From Paenibacillus sp. FSL R10-2782 (GTDB lineage: Bacteria; Bacillota; Bacilli; Paenibacillales; Paenibacillaceae): DNA of 64,000 nt. Of the stretch, positions 1-8,160 are shown piece after piece. The notes beneath the pieces are model-generated. The model was not told the DNA's origin. It did not search any database and was given only the letters and a program-made list of their open reading frames with translations. The stretch's first letter is position 1, and each line of letters opens with the position of its first letter. The DNA lies in the NCBI RefSeq assembly GCF_038592985.1, contig NZ_CP151951.1:48501-112500 (forward strand), read 5' to 3'. The translations under genes and the position numbers were made by a program.

Positions 1-502
1 CAGCATCATCTCGGCGGCGCTGCTGCAAGGGCTGGGCGCAGTTCGCGCCCCAGCCTTGGCGATGCTCGCCGCAGCCGCAGCCAAAGCGCTGCTGAACTGG
101 CTGCTCGTGCCGCAATTGGGCACGGCTGGCGCAGCCATCGCGGGAGCCGCCGCATATCTGCTGGCGGCGGCGATCAACATCGCGCTGCTCGCCCGCCTGG
201 CGGGGCTGCGCTGGAGCTGGTCCGCCAGCGTGCTCAAGCCGGCGGCACTGCTTGTCGCCTTGGCCTGCGCAGCTGCGGCGGCGATGTGGGGCACCAGCGC
301 GGCGCTGGGTGCCTTGGGGTGGGCCGCCGGAGGCCGTGCCACGGCGGCGGCGGAAAGCCTGCTGGGCGTAGCCGCAGGCGCCGTGGTGTTCGTGATCGGC
401 CTCACACGCTTGAGGCTGATCACGGAGGCCGAGCTTGCGGCGGTGCCCAAGCTCGGCCGCCCGCTGGCAGCCGTGCTGCGCAGACTGCGCGTGCTGGCGT
501 AG
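1..502 (+). CDS. yabM: YabM/SpoVB-like polysaccharide flippase, C-terminal part
   Basis: Partial gene, open at the window start and read in the frame that ends at the TAG near 502. The visible 166 residues are strongly hydrophobic and Ala/Leu-rich, with about four membrane-spanning stretches. The pattern LLQGLGAVRAPA followed by NWLLVPQLGTAGAAIAG is typical of the C-terminal half of MATE/PST-type flippases (MOP superfamily), such as YabM and SpoVB, which move lipid-linked sugars across the cytoplasmic membrane. The next gene is mazG, and yabM-mazG (yabN) is the order in Bacillus, which supports the name. The DNA here is markedly richer in G+C than the neighbouring genes (lines sampled by eye give about 67-78%, against about 55% in mazG). 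The family is fairly sure; the exact paralogue is inferred from context. Confidence 0.72.
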   Translation, partial: SIISAALLQGLGAVRAPALAMLAAAAAKALLNWLLVPQLGTAGAAIAGAAAYLLAAAINIALLARLAGLRWSWSASVLKPAALLVALACAAAAAMWGTSAALGALGWAAGGRATAAAESLLGVAAGAVVFVIGLTRLRLITEAELAAVPKLGRPLAAVLRRLRVLA

Positions 503-671
503 CCTTGTGGCTATGCCGCTTGCGGTTGCGCGGTGGGGACAGTCGCAGCCATTTTATGAGCCTGTATATACTTTGTGGTATAGTAGTGCCAAAGCAAAGG
601 AAGCGGAAGCAGGCAACGCACCGTACATTTACGGAGTGTGTGCCATGTTTCTGCGGAACGGAGGATTGAAC

Positions 672-2171
672 ATGAGCGCAATACTAACAGTCGTAGGACT
701 AGGCTCGGGAGACCCGGATCAGCTTACGATAGGGACATTGAATAGAATGCGGGGCGCTTCGGCGCTGTATCTGCGGACGAAGGAGCACCCGGCAGTTCAA
801 GTGCTGGATGAATTTGAAGTGGCCTTCGAGTCGTTTGACACCGTGTATGAGACCAAGGAATCTTTTCCAGAGGTATACGAGGAAATTACCAGTCAGTTGA
901 TAGCAGCGGCCGTTAAAGCTGTGGATGGAAGTGAAATCGTCTATGCGGTTCCGGGTCACCCGATGGTTGCGGAGGCGGCGGTGCAATTGCTCAAAGAGCG
1001 CTGTCCTGTGCATGATATTCAACTGAACATCCTTGGCGGCGAAAGTTTTCTGGATGAAGCTTTTGTGCGTCTTGGCTTTGACCCGATTGAAGGTTTCCAG
1101 TTGTTGGACGCAGGTACGCTGGATACGAGCTGGCTTCAGCCTCAGTTGCACACGTTGATCGGACAGGTATATGACACGTTTACGGCTTCGGATGTGAAGC
1201 TGTGTTTAATGGAGCGCTATCCTGATGACTATGAGGTCTATGTAGGTCATGCGCTTGGCGTGGAGGGCGAGGAAGTGGTGCATAAAGTGCCACTGTACGA
1301 GCTGGATCGGGTGGAGGGCTACGGAAACCTGTCTCTGGTGTACATACCGCGCAGTGAGGATGATGCGCTGAAACGGCGCTCCTTTGACCGTCTGCATGAG
1401 ATTGTTGATATTTTACGCAGTCCGGAAGGTTGTCCATGGGACCGCGAACAGACGCATCAGTCGATCCGCAAAAATCTGATCGAGGAAACCTATGAAGTCA
1501 TCGAAACGATAGATGAGGACGACCCTGATCACATGAAGGAAGAGCTGGGCGATCTACTGCTGCAAATTTTGCTGCATGCCCAGATGGAAGAAGAAGTTGG
1601 AACCTTCAATGTGTATGATGTGATTCAAGGGCTGAATGACAAGCTGATATTCCGCCATCCGCATGTGTTTGGAGACAATCAGGCGAATGATGCGGAAGAG
1701 GCGCTGCAAAACTGGGAACAGATGAAAGCCGAGGAAAAGCGGATGAAAGGCACAGCGTCAGCACAGCCTTCCGTACTGGATGGGGTTCCGCGCGATTTGC
1801 CTGCTCTCATGAAGTCGTACAAGCTCCAGAAAAAGGCGGCGAAAGTAGGCTTTAACTGGGATGGCATTGAAGGCGTATTCGACAAAATGGACGAAGAATT
1901 GGCAGAGCTGAAGGAAGCGGTCCGCGAGGGACATTCCGTGGAGGCGCAGTTGCTGGAGTTGGGCGACGTGCTATTCGTTGCTGTGAACGCGGCCCGTTTT
2001 ATGGGAGTTGATCCAGAAGAGGCGCTGTCCGCCACAAACCGCAAATTTATCGACCGATTCCAGTACATTGAGAAAAGATTACGTGAGCAGGGACGAAGTC
2101 CCGAGGACAGTAGTGTGGACGAGATGGAGATATACTGGCAGGAAGCGAAAAAAATTCTTGGCGGGTCTTAG
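672..2171 (+). CDS. mazG: MazG-family NTP pyrophosphohydrolase with tetrapyrrole methylase-like domain (YabN)
   Basis: A 499-residue two-domain protein. Residues 1 to about 215 resemble the SAM-dependent tetrapyrrole (corrin/porphyrin) methylase fold, beginning ILTVVGLGSGDPDQLT and containing a VPGHPMVAEAA stretch. The rest is MazG, with the hallmark RSPEGCPWDREQTHQS and metal-binding acidic helices (EETYEVIE, ELGDLLLQ), followed by a second, weaker MazG repeat near residues 390-470 (WDGIEGVFDKMDEELAEL, LGDVLFVAVN). MazG enzymes hydrolyse (d)NTPs to NMP and pyrophosphate; the role of the fused methylase-like domain is not settled. The length matches B. subtilis YabN. I chose the ATG at 672 because GGAACGGAGG precedes it and the methylase fold begins there; the open frame runs further upstream without homology. 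It sits between yabM and hup/rqcP. Confidence 0.92.
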   Translation: MSAILTVVGLGSGDPDQLTIGTLNRMRGASALYLRTKEHPAVQVLDEFEVAFESFDTVYETKESFPEVYEEITSQLIAAAVKAVDGSEIVYAVPGHPMVAEAAVQLLKERCPVHDIQLNILGGESFLDEAFVRLGFDPIEGFQLLDAGTLDTSWLQPQLHTLIGQVYDTFTASDVKLCLMERYPDDYEVYVGHALGVEGEEVVHKVPLYELDRVEGYGNLSLVYIPRSEDDALKRRSFDRLHEIVDILRSPEGCPWDREQTHQSIRKNLIEETYEVIETIDEDDPDHMKEELGDLLLQILLHAQMEEEVGTFNVYDVIQGLNDKLIFRHPHVFGDNQANDAEEALQNWEQMKAEEKRMKGTASAQPSVLDGVPRDLPALMKSYKLQKKAAKVGFNWDGIEGVFDKMDEELAELKEAVREGHSVEAQLLELGDVLFVAVNAARFMGVDPEEALSATNRKFIDRFQYIEKRLREQGRSPEDSSVDEMEIYWQEAKKILGGS

Positions 2172-2473
2172 GCCGTAAAGGGAGCAAATGCCCGTGTGAA
2201 GCGTATCCGTTTGAGGAGACTTGCCAACGGGGAGGCTTTTGTAGTAGGATGTTGGCTTAACTGGGGTCGAATTAAAAAACGACTGCCATTGCAGGATTTT
2301 TAAGGCCAAGCCAGAATAACTTGTAGTAATTCTGAAAATAACTGTAGTCTACGGGCAACCGTACACCAGTTGTGTTCAGAGCGGCTTCAGCCGCAGTTTG
2401 ACCTCACGTCTGTCCCATTTTATGGACATGCCAGCGTGATGATTATTTTTTGAATTTGGGAGGCTTTTAACTT
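2172..2473. other. Intergenic region between mazG and hup
   Basis: About 300 bp without a convincing gene. It contains a small GC-rich dyad (GCGGC TTCA GCCGC type, near 2382-2395) without a following T-run, so I do not call a terminator. The last part is A/T-rich and ends in the GGGAGG ribosome binding site of hup, so the hup promoter probably lies here, but I could not fix a clear -35/-10 pair. Confidence 0.4.
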
Positions 2474-2746
2474 ATGAACAAGACAGATCTGATCAACAAT
2501 ATTTCCAGCAAAAGCGGTTTGAGCAAACGTGACGTTGAAGCTGTATTGAATGGCGTACTTGGTGAAATTACAGATGCACTCGCTAGTGGCGACAAAGTGC
2601 AACTGATCGGGTTTGGTACTTTTGAAACGCGCAAGCGTTCCAGCCGTACAGGCCGCAATCCACAAACCGGCAACACGATTGAAATTCCAGAATCGACCGT
2701 TCCTGCTTTTAAAGCCGGTAATAAGCTTAAAGAAGCCGTCAACTAA
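2474..2746 (+). CDS. hup: HU family DNA-binding protein
   Basis: A 90-residue protein of standard HU length. It begins MNKTDLINNISSKSGLSKRD and carries the family signature around residues 46-65 (GFGTFETRKRSSRTGRNPQT), with the conserved Pro of the DNA-intercalating arm in the NPQTG turn. HU is a dimeric, abundant, nucleoid-compacting protein that bends DNA with little sequence preference. The start is supported by GGGAGG 7-8 bases upstream. The stop codon overlaps the start of rqcP by one base, so the two are probably translated in a coupled way. In B. subtilis the HU gene lies elsewhere; its presence between mazG and the yabO homologue is a rearrangement relative to that order. Confidence 0.96.
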   Translation: MNKTDLINNISSKSGLSKRDVEAVLNGVLGEITDALASGDKVQLIGFGTFETRKRSSRTGRNPQTGNTIEIPESTVPAFKAGNKLKEAVN

Positions 2747-3024
2747 TGCGTCTTGATAAATTCTTGAAAGTCTCGCGGCTGATTAAGCGGCGTACGGTAG
2801 CCAAGGACGTCTCCGAACAAGGGAGAGTCGTGGTGAATGGACGCGAAGCCAAGCCGAGCAGTGCGGTCAAAGTGGGCGATGAAATCACCGTCCAGTTTGG
2901 CCAGAAGCTGGTGACTGTGCGAGTGGAACGGCTCGCCGACACTACACGCAAGGACGAGGCTGCAAGTATGTACACTTTAGTGAAGGAAGAGCCCATTGCC
3001 AGAGACAATGGTTTGAACTGGTAA
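2746..3024 (+). CDS. rqcP: S4-domain RNA-binding protein RqcP (YabO/Hsp15-like)
   Basis: A 92-residue protein made almost entirely of an S4 RNA-binding domain: MRLDKFLKVSRLIKRRTVAK followed by GRVVVNGREAKPSSAVKVGD. The family (YabO, relative of Hsp15) works in ribosome-associated quality control. In Firmicutes, RqcP binds the stalled 50S subunit and assists RqcH in adding C-terminal poly-Ala tails. The ATG at 2746 shares its A with the hup TAA, so there is no separate intergenic space. The final residues after about 75 are a short polar tail. Family assignment is secure; the RqcP role is taken from the B. subtilis orthologue. Confidence 0.9.
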   Translation: MRLDKFLKVSRLIKRRTVAKDVSEQGRVVVNGREAKPSSAVKVGDEITVQFGQKLVTVRVERLADTTRKDEAASMYTLVKEEPIARDNGLNW

Positions 3025-3172
3025 CTGGAATCTAACTTTCTAATATGCTGTACATTAAAGCATCCCTTCATATTCTCATGAAGGGGTGCTTTTTCTTATG
3101 CAGTTTCTTTCGTGCAGTTCTAAATCCTGTTGTCCCCTTCATAAGCTAAGAACAGAAGGAGGGGTACATGCC

Positions 3173-3457
3173 ATGATTGAACAAGGGAAGCCCAAGAACC
3201 ATGACCTGCGCATGCAAAGCCGAAAGCAGCTCGACATTTCAGGCGTCAGCAATGTGGAGAGCTTCGATAGTGAAGAGTTTCTGCTTCAGACCGAGCTGGG
3301 TCATCTCACCATTCGCGGACAGCATTTACATATCAAAAACCTCAGTCTGGAAGAGGGGCTGCTGTCTATTGAAGGTCTGATTACTTCCCTCATCTACCTG
3401 GAGCCCGGGGCCCCGGCCAAAAACGGAAAAAGCCTATTCGGCAAGCTCTTCAAATGA
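3173..3457 (+). CDS. yabP: Sporulation protein YabP
   Basis: A 94-residue YabP-family protein (MIEQGKPKNHDLRMQSRKQL, then an internal VESFDSEEFLLQTELGHLTI beta-rich core). YabP is needed for spore cortex formation in B. subtilis and is made in the mother cell together with YabQ. The start at 3173 is preceded by AAGGAGGGG about 9 bases upstream; an out-of-frame ATG at 3168 and an in-frame but unsupported start near 3086 were not used. The stop overlaps the start of yabQ by four bases, so the pair is an operon. The gap before it (3025-3172) includes an A/T-rich inverted repeat (GCATCCCTTCAT / ATGAAGGGGTGC, near 3059-3090) followed by TTTTTC, which may terminate hup-rqcP transcripts. Confidence 0.88.
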   Translation: MIEQGKPKNHDLRMQSRKQLDISGVSNVESFDSEEFLLQTELGHLTIRGQHLHIKNLSLEEGLLSIEGLITSLIYLEPGAPAKNGKSLFGKLFK

Positions 3458-4032
3458 ATCCTCACACACAATGGCTGACGCTGACGTGGATGCTGCTGTC
3501 GGGCATAGCTATGGGAGTGGTGTTCGACAGCTACCGGGTGCTGTCCATCCGCTTTCATTTTGCCCGTTGGAGCATTCATACGTTGGACGTGCTGTATTGG
3601 GTGGCCTCGGCCCTGTTTATTTTCCGTGTGCTGTACGCGAGTAATCGCGGGGAGCTGCGGTTTTATGTCTTTTTAGGACTACTTTTGGGGGTTTGGCTCT
3701 ATTTTTGGGCCTTTAGTGTTACAACCCAACGTTTTGTGGTAATGTTATTAAAGATAGTCCGCAGACTGACGTTGATCGTGAACAGCATACTGCGCATCCT
3801 GATTGTTCTTCCGGTGTTGGCGCTGTATCGGCTGGTACGCAAGCTGGTCGGATGGACATGGGCACTTATTGTGTTCCTGGGAAGGATGCTGATATATATC
3901 CTGATACCGGTTTGGAAGCCCTTTGTTTGGCTGATCGGTCCGCTTAAAGCGCGTTGGAGGACTCCAGAATTGCTTGTAAAGCTCGGCATCAGACTGAAAA
4001 ACACGGCAAAAAGATGGTTTGGAAGGAGGTAG
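3454..4032 (+). CDS. yabQ: Spore cortex biosynthesis protein YabQ
   Basis: A 192-residue membrane protein. It begins MNPHTQWLTLTWMLLSGIAM and has about five hydrophobic segments (roughly residues 8-26, 44-58, 70-86, 115-130 and 140-160), separated by short basic loops, and a basic C-terminus. The glycine-containing first helix followed by DSYR is characteristic of YabQ. The B. subtilis protein locates to the membranes around the forespore and is required for cortex peptidoglycan. The ATG lies inside the yabP stop (ATGA overlap). The next gene, divIC, follows immediately with a strong ribosome binding site formed by the last codons of yabQ. Confidence 0.87.
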   Translation: MNPHTQWLTLTWMLLSGIAMGVVFDSYRVLSIRFHFARWSIHTLDVLYWVASALFIFRVLYASNRGELRFYVFLGLLLGVWLYFWAFSVTTQRFVVMLLKIVRRLTLIVNSILRILIVLPVLALYRLVRKLVGWTWALIVFLGRMLIYILIPVWKPFVWLIGPLKARWRTPELLVKLGIRLKNTAKRWFGRR

Positions 4033-4036
4033 TATC

Positions 4037-4366
4037 ATGCGTAATTCGTCTGTAGATCGCCATTCATCTCCTACGTCCAAGTCCAACGCGGGCGGGCGCA
4101 GGCGAATCATGATTTGGTTGCTATCGCTTGCCGCCTTTGGTAGTTGGGCTATTTTTACCTTTTTTTCTCAAGGTATGATTATGGCTGATCGAAGTGAACA
4201 GCTCACCCAGAAGGAAAAACAGAAGCAAGCTGCTACACAAACGGAACAACAGCTCCAAACTGAAGTGAATCGTCTCAAGGATCCCGAGTATATCGGAGAA
4301 ATTGCCAGAAGTAAGTACGGTCTTTACAAACCGGAAGAGACGCCGATCATCGGGGAGCAGAAATAG
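4037..4366 (+). CDS. divIC: Cell-division protein DivIC (FtsB family)
   Basis: A 109-residue bitopic protein with a polar, basic N-terminus of about 30 residues, one membrane helix (about residues 31-50, IMIWLLSLAAFGSWAIFTFF), then a coiled coil (about 60-85, rich in Glu, Lys and Gln) and a short conserved end with DPEYIGEIARSKYGLYKPEE. This is the FtsB/DivIC layout. DivIC pairs with FtsL in the septal divisome and is also used for the sporulation septum. AAGGAGG lies 8 bases before the ATG. Position after yabQ and before yabR is as in B. subtilis. Confidence 0.92.
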   Translation: MRNSSVDRHSSPTSKSNAGGRRRIMIWLLSLAAFGSWAIFTFFSQGMIMADRSEQLTQKEKQKQAATQTEQQLQTEVNRLKDPEYIGEIARSKYGLYKPEETPIIGEQK

Positions 4367-4489
4367 GCGCATCATCGGGTCATTGCTTAGTTGACCTTGG
4401 TTCCGCCATTTTGTATAATCAAATCACCACAGCGGGATTTTTTTGCAAAAAAATCGGTTGTATATTTTAAGGGAGGATCATTTTATTCT

Positions 4490-5014
4490 ATGGCAATTGA
4501 AGTGGGCACCAAGTTAGAGGGCAAAGTGACAGGCATCACGCATTTTGGAGCATTTGTGGATTTGTCTGGAGGTGTCACGGGTCTCGTTCACATCTCGGAA
4601 ATCGCCGATAACTACGTTAAGGATGTTAACGATCACCTGAAGATTAATGATGTCGTGACGGTGAAAGTCATTAATGTTGACAAAGACGGCAAAATCGGAC
4701 TTTCCATTAAGCAAACGATTGACAAGCCGGCAAGTGAAGCCCGTCCGCCAAGAGCTCCAAGACCGGAGCGCACAGGAGGACCAGGTGGAGGCGACCGTTT
4801 CGGCGGTGGAGGTTCAGGTCCAAGTCAAGGACGCGGTGGTGGTGGCGGTGGTTTCAACCGCGATCGTGGAGGTCGTTCGTTCAAGCCTGCACCGGGTAAA
4901 CCTTCATTTGAGGATAAAATGTCACGCTTCCTGAAAGATAGTGAGGAACGCATTTCGTCGCTGAAAAAGAACACCGAAGGTAAACGCGGAGGACGCGGCG
5001 CGAAGCGTGTTTAA
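4490..5014 (+). CDS. yabR: S1-domain RNA-binding protein (YabR-like)
   Basis: A 174-residue protein. Residues 3-75 are a single S1 OB-fold domain (GTKLEGKVTGITHFGAFVDL, then GLVHISEIADNYVKDVNDHL and VKVINVDKDGKIGLSIKQ), the type found in polynucleotide phosphorylase and ribosomal protein S1. Residues about 80-140 are a low-complexity Arg/Gly-rich stretch (GGPGGGDRFGGGGSG and similar), which is probably disordered and may add nonspecific RNA binding. The C-terminus is basic. I chose the ATG at 4490, with GGGAGG about 11 bases upstream; the frame is open further up but is not conserved. A strong terminator follows. The function in cells is not well defined for this family. Confidence 0.9.
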   Translation: MAIEVGTKLEGKVTGITHFGAFVDLSGGVTGLVHISEIADNYVKDVNDHLKINDVVTVKVINVDKDGKIGLSIKQTIDKPASEARPPRAPRPERTGGPGGGDRFGGGGSGPSQGRGGGGGGFNRDRGGRSFKPAPGKPSFEDKMSRFLKDSEERISSLKKNTEGKRGGRGAKRV

Positions 5015-5047
5015 TTCACTTTGACAACCGTATCAACCATACACGGA

Positions 5048-5083
5048 AAACCGTACAGTCGAAAGACTGCTACGGTTTTTTTG
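5048..5083 (+). terminator. Intrinsic terminator after yabR
   Basis: Hairpin with arms AACCGTA-CAGTC and GACTG-C-TACGGTT around a GAAA tetraloop, followed by a run of seven T. It ends the mazG-yabR block. Confidence 0.88.
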
Positions 5084-5527
5084 CGTTCTGCCGACAATAG
5101 CTGAAATATGTAAAGGCTATGGGAGCGAGGGAGATCCGTCCGGCCGTAATCTTCCATGCATTTTATGATATTCAAGAATTGTTGAGCAAAAAGCAGAGCC
5201 ATCAAGCTGAAAAGTGGACGTTTTTTTTGTCGTGTGGACATAATCGTCCGACAAACTCCAACGGTTTTCCGTCTATCTTCTGGGCTAATCGCTAGTCTAA
5301 GCGAAGGTGTGGGCGACAGGAAGAGGTCTTGTAAGGAGATGGCGCTCTTAATTACCATACGCTTCCAAGCGGACGTAGCTTGGCATTGGAGCCGATGCTC
5401 TGTGCTTTCGCGGAGAACGTTTTTTTGTCGGAAATTTCTTGGAATAAGACGTGAGTTTCTGACAAACTTTCTCAATCGTTCCGGTTTAAGATGGGAACAT
5501 CAAATTGATGAATGGGGTGCCTGACGC
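5084..5527. other. Non-coding region before spoIIE with Spo0A-box-like sites
   Basis: About 440 bp. No tRNA-like fold or T-psi-C loop sequence is visible here, although B. subtilis has tRNA genes at this place. A 96-codon open frame inside (5234-5524) has no recognisable protein features and ends just before spoIIE. Four sequences close to the Spo0A box (TTTGTCGAA) are present: TTTGTCGTG at 5226-5234, the complement of TCCGACAAA at 5247-5255, TTTGTCGGA at 5424-5432 and the complement of TCTGACAAA at 5458-5466. B. subtilis spoIIE is activated by phosphorylated Spo0A, so this is a plausible control region. Confidence 0.45.
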
Positions 5528-8035
5528 ATGATGGAGAAATGGAACGTGGTACATTTTCCAGGGTTGAAATCCAGAAAGTCCAAATCTAAAGAACGTACGG
5601 AAGGTTGGTCTTCCAGACTCAAGAAGCGGCTGGATTCACATAAAGCAGTGCAGTGGGTAACGGCGCAAAGATGGATGCTGCTATTGTCTGCTATGGGATT
5701 TCTACTGGGACGCGCCACCATTTTGGACGAGCTATCCCCTTTTGCTCTCGCTTATTTTGCAGTCATCATGTTCCTGCGGCGAGATCTGATGCTGCCTGTA
5801 GCTGTATCGGTCGTATTGGGCAGTCTGTTTGCCCCTTATCCATCGTTGTTCATGATTGGCGGCGAGCTGCTTGTATTCTATCTCCTGTATCGTGGGCTAC
5901 GAACCTTTGATCGGCTGGAATTATCTTATGCTCCGCTTATGGTTTTCCTGTCTGTGTTTATGGTCAATTTATTTTACGCGGTGATGGCCCCGTCCTTCAC
6001 ATGGTATGACCTTGTCATCGTGGGAACGGATGCGGTGCTCAGCTTTATGCTGACACTCGTTTTTACGCAGGCCATTCCATTGTTTACGTATCGCAAAAAG
6101 ACAAGCCAACTCAAAAACGAGGAAATTTTGTGTCTGATTATTTTACTGGCCTCTGTGATGACGGGAGCGGTAGGGTGGACGATTCACTCGCTGTCTGTCG
6201 ATCATGTGCTATCTCGCTATTTGGTCTTGGTGTTCGCCTTGGTGGGGGGCGCTTCGCTGGGTGCTTCGGTCGGTGTGATTACCGGTTTAATTTTAAGCTT
6301 GGCCAATATGTCTGCGATTGTGCAGATGAGTTTGCTCGCTTTTGCCGGTTTGCTGGCAGGGATGCTGCGTGAAGGGCGAAAAGGCGCAGTGGCGCTAGGG
6401 ATGTTGCTAGGTTCCTCCATTCTGACGATCTATTTGGACGGGACCGGGGACGTGCTGACATCAACCTGGGAGAGCTGCGCGGCGATTCTATTATTCTTAA
6501 TGACCCCAAAAAGCTTCTTTAAAGCGGTTTCTACCTATGTTCCTGGTACGCAGGACCACGCCAAATCCCAGCATGAGTATGCCAAAAGGGTCCGTGATCT
6601 CACTGCCGAGCGGGTGACGAAATTTTCCCGCGTATTCAGTCAGCTATCCCGTAGCTTTCACCAGATATCTGCGAGTGAGAGTGCGAGATCGGATGGTGAA
6701 ATTGAGCATTTTATGAACGCTGTGGCAGAGGGGACGTGTGCCTCCTGCTTCAAGTGCGAGCAGTGCTGGGACGGCAAGTTTATGCAGACCCATCAGTATA
6801 TGACGGAAATGATGAGCGCGATTGAGGAGAATCCGGATTTGGAGTCAGAGCAGATGCCGCCGCAGTGGAGCAAGGCATGCGCCAAGACGGGCGCGGTGTT
6901 GCAAGTGATGAAGCAGCAATACAGCCTCTACCAGCATAATATGCAGTGGAAACGCCAAGTATACGACAGTCGTCAGCTTGTTGCTGACCAGCTATCCGGC
7001 GTATCACAGATTATGGAGGATTTGGCGCGGGAAATTCAGCGGGAAGGGCAAACCATGCATCGGCAGGAGGAGCAAATACGAGAGGCGCTTGATCGGCTGG
7101 GCTTATCCATACAATCTATTGAGATTATTAATCTGGATGCGGGCCAAGTCGAAATTGAGATTGTCCATGCTTATACAAGGGGATTTGACGAATGTCGGAA
7201 AATCATTGCTCCACTGCTGTCGGACATATTGGACGAGCATATTGCTGTGATGCGCGAAACGGCGGCAGATCGCCGCCAGGGATTGGCTACGGTCATGTTT
7301 GGCTCAGCCAAAACCTATGAAATTGCCACAGGAGTAGCAAGCGCTGCCAAAGGAGGGGATTTTTTCTCAGGGGACAGCTACAGCATGATGGAGCTGGGGA
7401 ACGGGACCTTTGCGGTCTCTTTGAGCGATGGTATGGGCAACGGAGAGCGGGCGCAGCAAGAGAGCAGCGCGGCACTTCAAATTTTGGAGGAATTACTGCA
7501 ATCCGGCATGGATGAGAAGCTGGCGATCAAGTCGGTCAACTCTGTTCTGATGCTGAGATCACCCGAGGAAATGTATGCTACGGTCGATATGGCGCTGATT
7601 GACCAGTATACGGCCCGGACGACATTCATGAAGATCGGGTCAACGCCGAGCTTTATTAAAAGAGGGGAGGAGGTCATTCCCGTATCTGCCAGTAATTTGC
7701 CGATTGGCATTATACAGGATATTGAAATTGATCTGGTGTCGCTTCAATTACAGCCGGGTGATATTTTGATCATGATCACAGATGGTATATACGACTCGCC
7801 GGGATATGCGGTAAACAAGGAAATATGGATGAAGCGCATGATTCAGGAAATTGAAAGCGATGACCCGCAGCAGTTGGCCGACTGTCTATTGGAAAGAGTT
7901 ATTCGTTACCAGCAAAATCAAATCTATGATGACATGACAGTAGTTGTTAGCAAAATAGATCATTTCCGCCCGGAATGGGCCACGCTTCATGTACCGGGTA
8001 TGAGCTGGATGGAGCGCCCGCGTACGGTTAGCTGA
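5528..8035 (+). CDS. spoIIE: Stage II sporulation protein E, PP2C-type phosphatase
   Basis: An 835-residue protein, close to the usual length of about 830. After a basic N-terminus there are about ten membrane helices (roughly residues 50-320), then a linker and a C-terminal PP2C phosphatase domain (about 590-815) with metal-binding GDSYSM, SLSDGMGNGERA, and TDGIYD plus DDMTVVV. A Cys cluster (CASCFKCEQCW, about residues 403-413) is present in the linker. SpoIIE dephosphorylates SpoIIAA, which frees sigma F in the forespore, and also helps place FtsZ at the polar septum. Two adjacent ATG codons (5528, 5531) could start it; GGGGTG lies about 8 bases upstream. No terminator follows, so yabS and yabT may be read through. 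Confidence 0.95.
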   Translation: MMEKWNVVHFPGLKSRKSKSKERTEGWSSRLKKRLDSHKAVQWVTAQRWMLLLSAMGFLLGRATILDELSPFALAYFAVIMFLRRDLMLPVAVSVVLGSLFAPYPSLFMIGGELLVFYLLYRGLRTFDRLELSYAPLMVFLSVFMVNLFYAVMAPSFTWYDLVIVGTDAVLSFMLTLVFTQAIPLFTYRKKTSQLKNEEILCLIILLASVMTGAVGWTIHSLSVDHVLSRYLVLVFALVGGASLGASVGVITGLILSLANMSAIVQMSLLAFAGLLAGMLREGRKGAVALGMLLGSSILTIYLDGTGDVLTSTWESCAAILLFLMTPKSFFKAVSTYVPGTQDHAKSQHEYAKRVRDLTAERVTKFSRVFSQLSRSFHQISASESARSDGEIEHFMNAVAEGTCASCFKCEQCWDGKFMQTHQYMTEMMSAIEENPDLESEQMPPQWSKACAKTGAVLQVMKQQYSLYQHNMQWKRQVYDSRQLVADQLSGVSQIMEDLAREIQREGQTMHRQEEQIREALDRLGLSIQSIEIINLDAGQVEIEIVHAYTRGFDECRKIIAPLLSDILDEHIAVMRETAADRRQGLATVMFGSAKTYEIATGVASAAKGGDFFSGDSYSMMELGNGTFAVSLSDGMGNGERAQQESSAALQILEELLQSGMDEKLAIKSVNSVLMLRSPEEMYATVDMALIDQYTARTTFMKIGSTPSFIKRGEEVIPVSASNLPIGIIQDIEIDLVSLQLQPGDILIMITDGIYDSPGYAVNKEIWMKRMIQEIESDDPQQLADCLLERVIRYQQNQIYDDMTVVVSKIDHFRPEWATLHVPGMSWMERPRTVS

Positions 8036-8160
8036 ATAGACATTGCCCGGGAAATTCCACATCCTTTTTAAAAATCCGCGCTCTTCGTTTGAATCGTTCC
8101 AGATTCGGCAAAGATAGAATCTATCAGGATAGATTACGAGGAAGCGGAGGTCAAAAAGCT

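Noticed and set aside
435..671. Longer mazG start inside yabM
   Set aside because: The extension overlaps yabM and has no relation to the methylase fold; ATG 672 has a good ribosome binding site.
5234..5524. 96-codon open frame before spoIIE
   Set aside because: No ribosome binding site, no recognisable sequence features, Arg/Phe-rich composition as in random frames; it overlaps likely control sites.
5084..5527. tRNA genes before spoIIE, as in B. subtilis
   Set aside because: No cloverleaf arms or T-psi-C loop sequence were seen on either strand.
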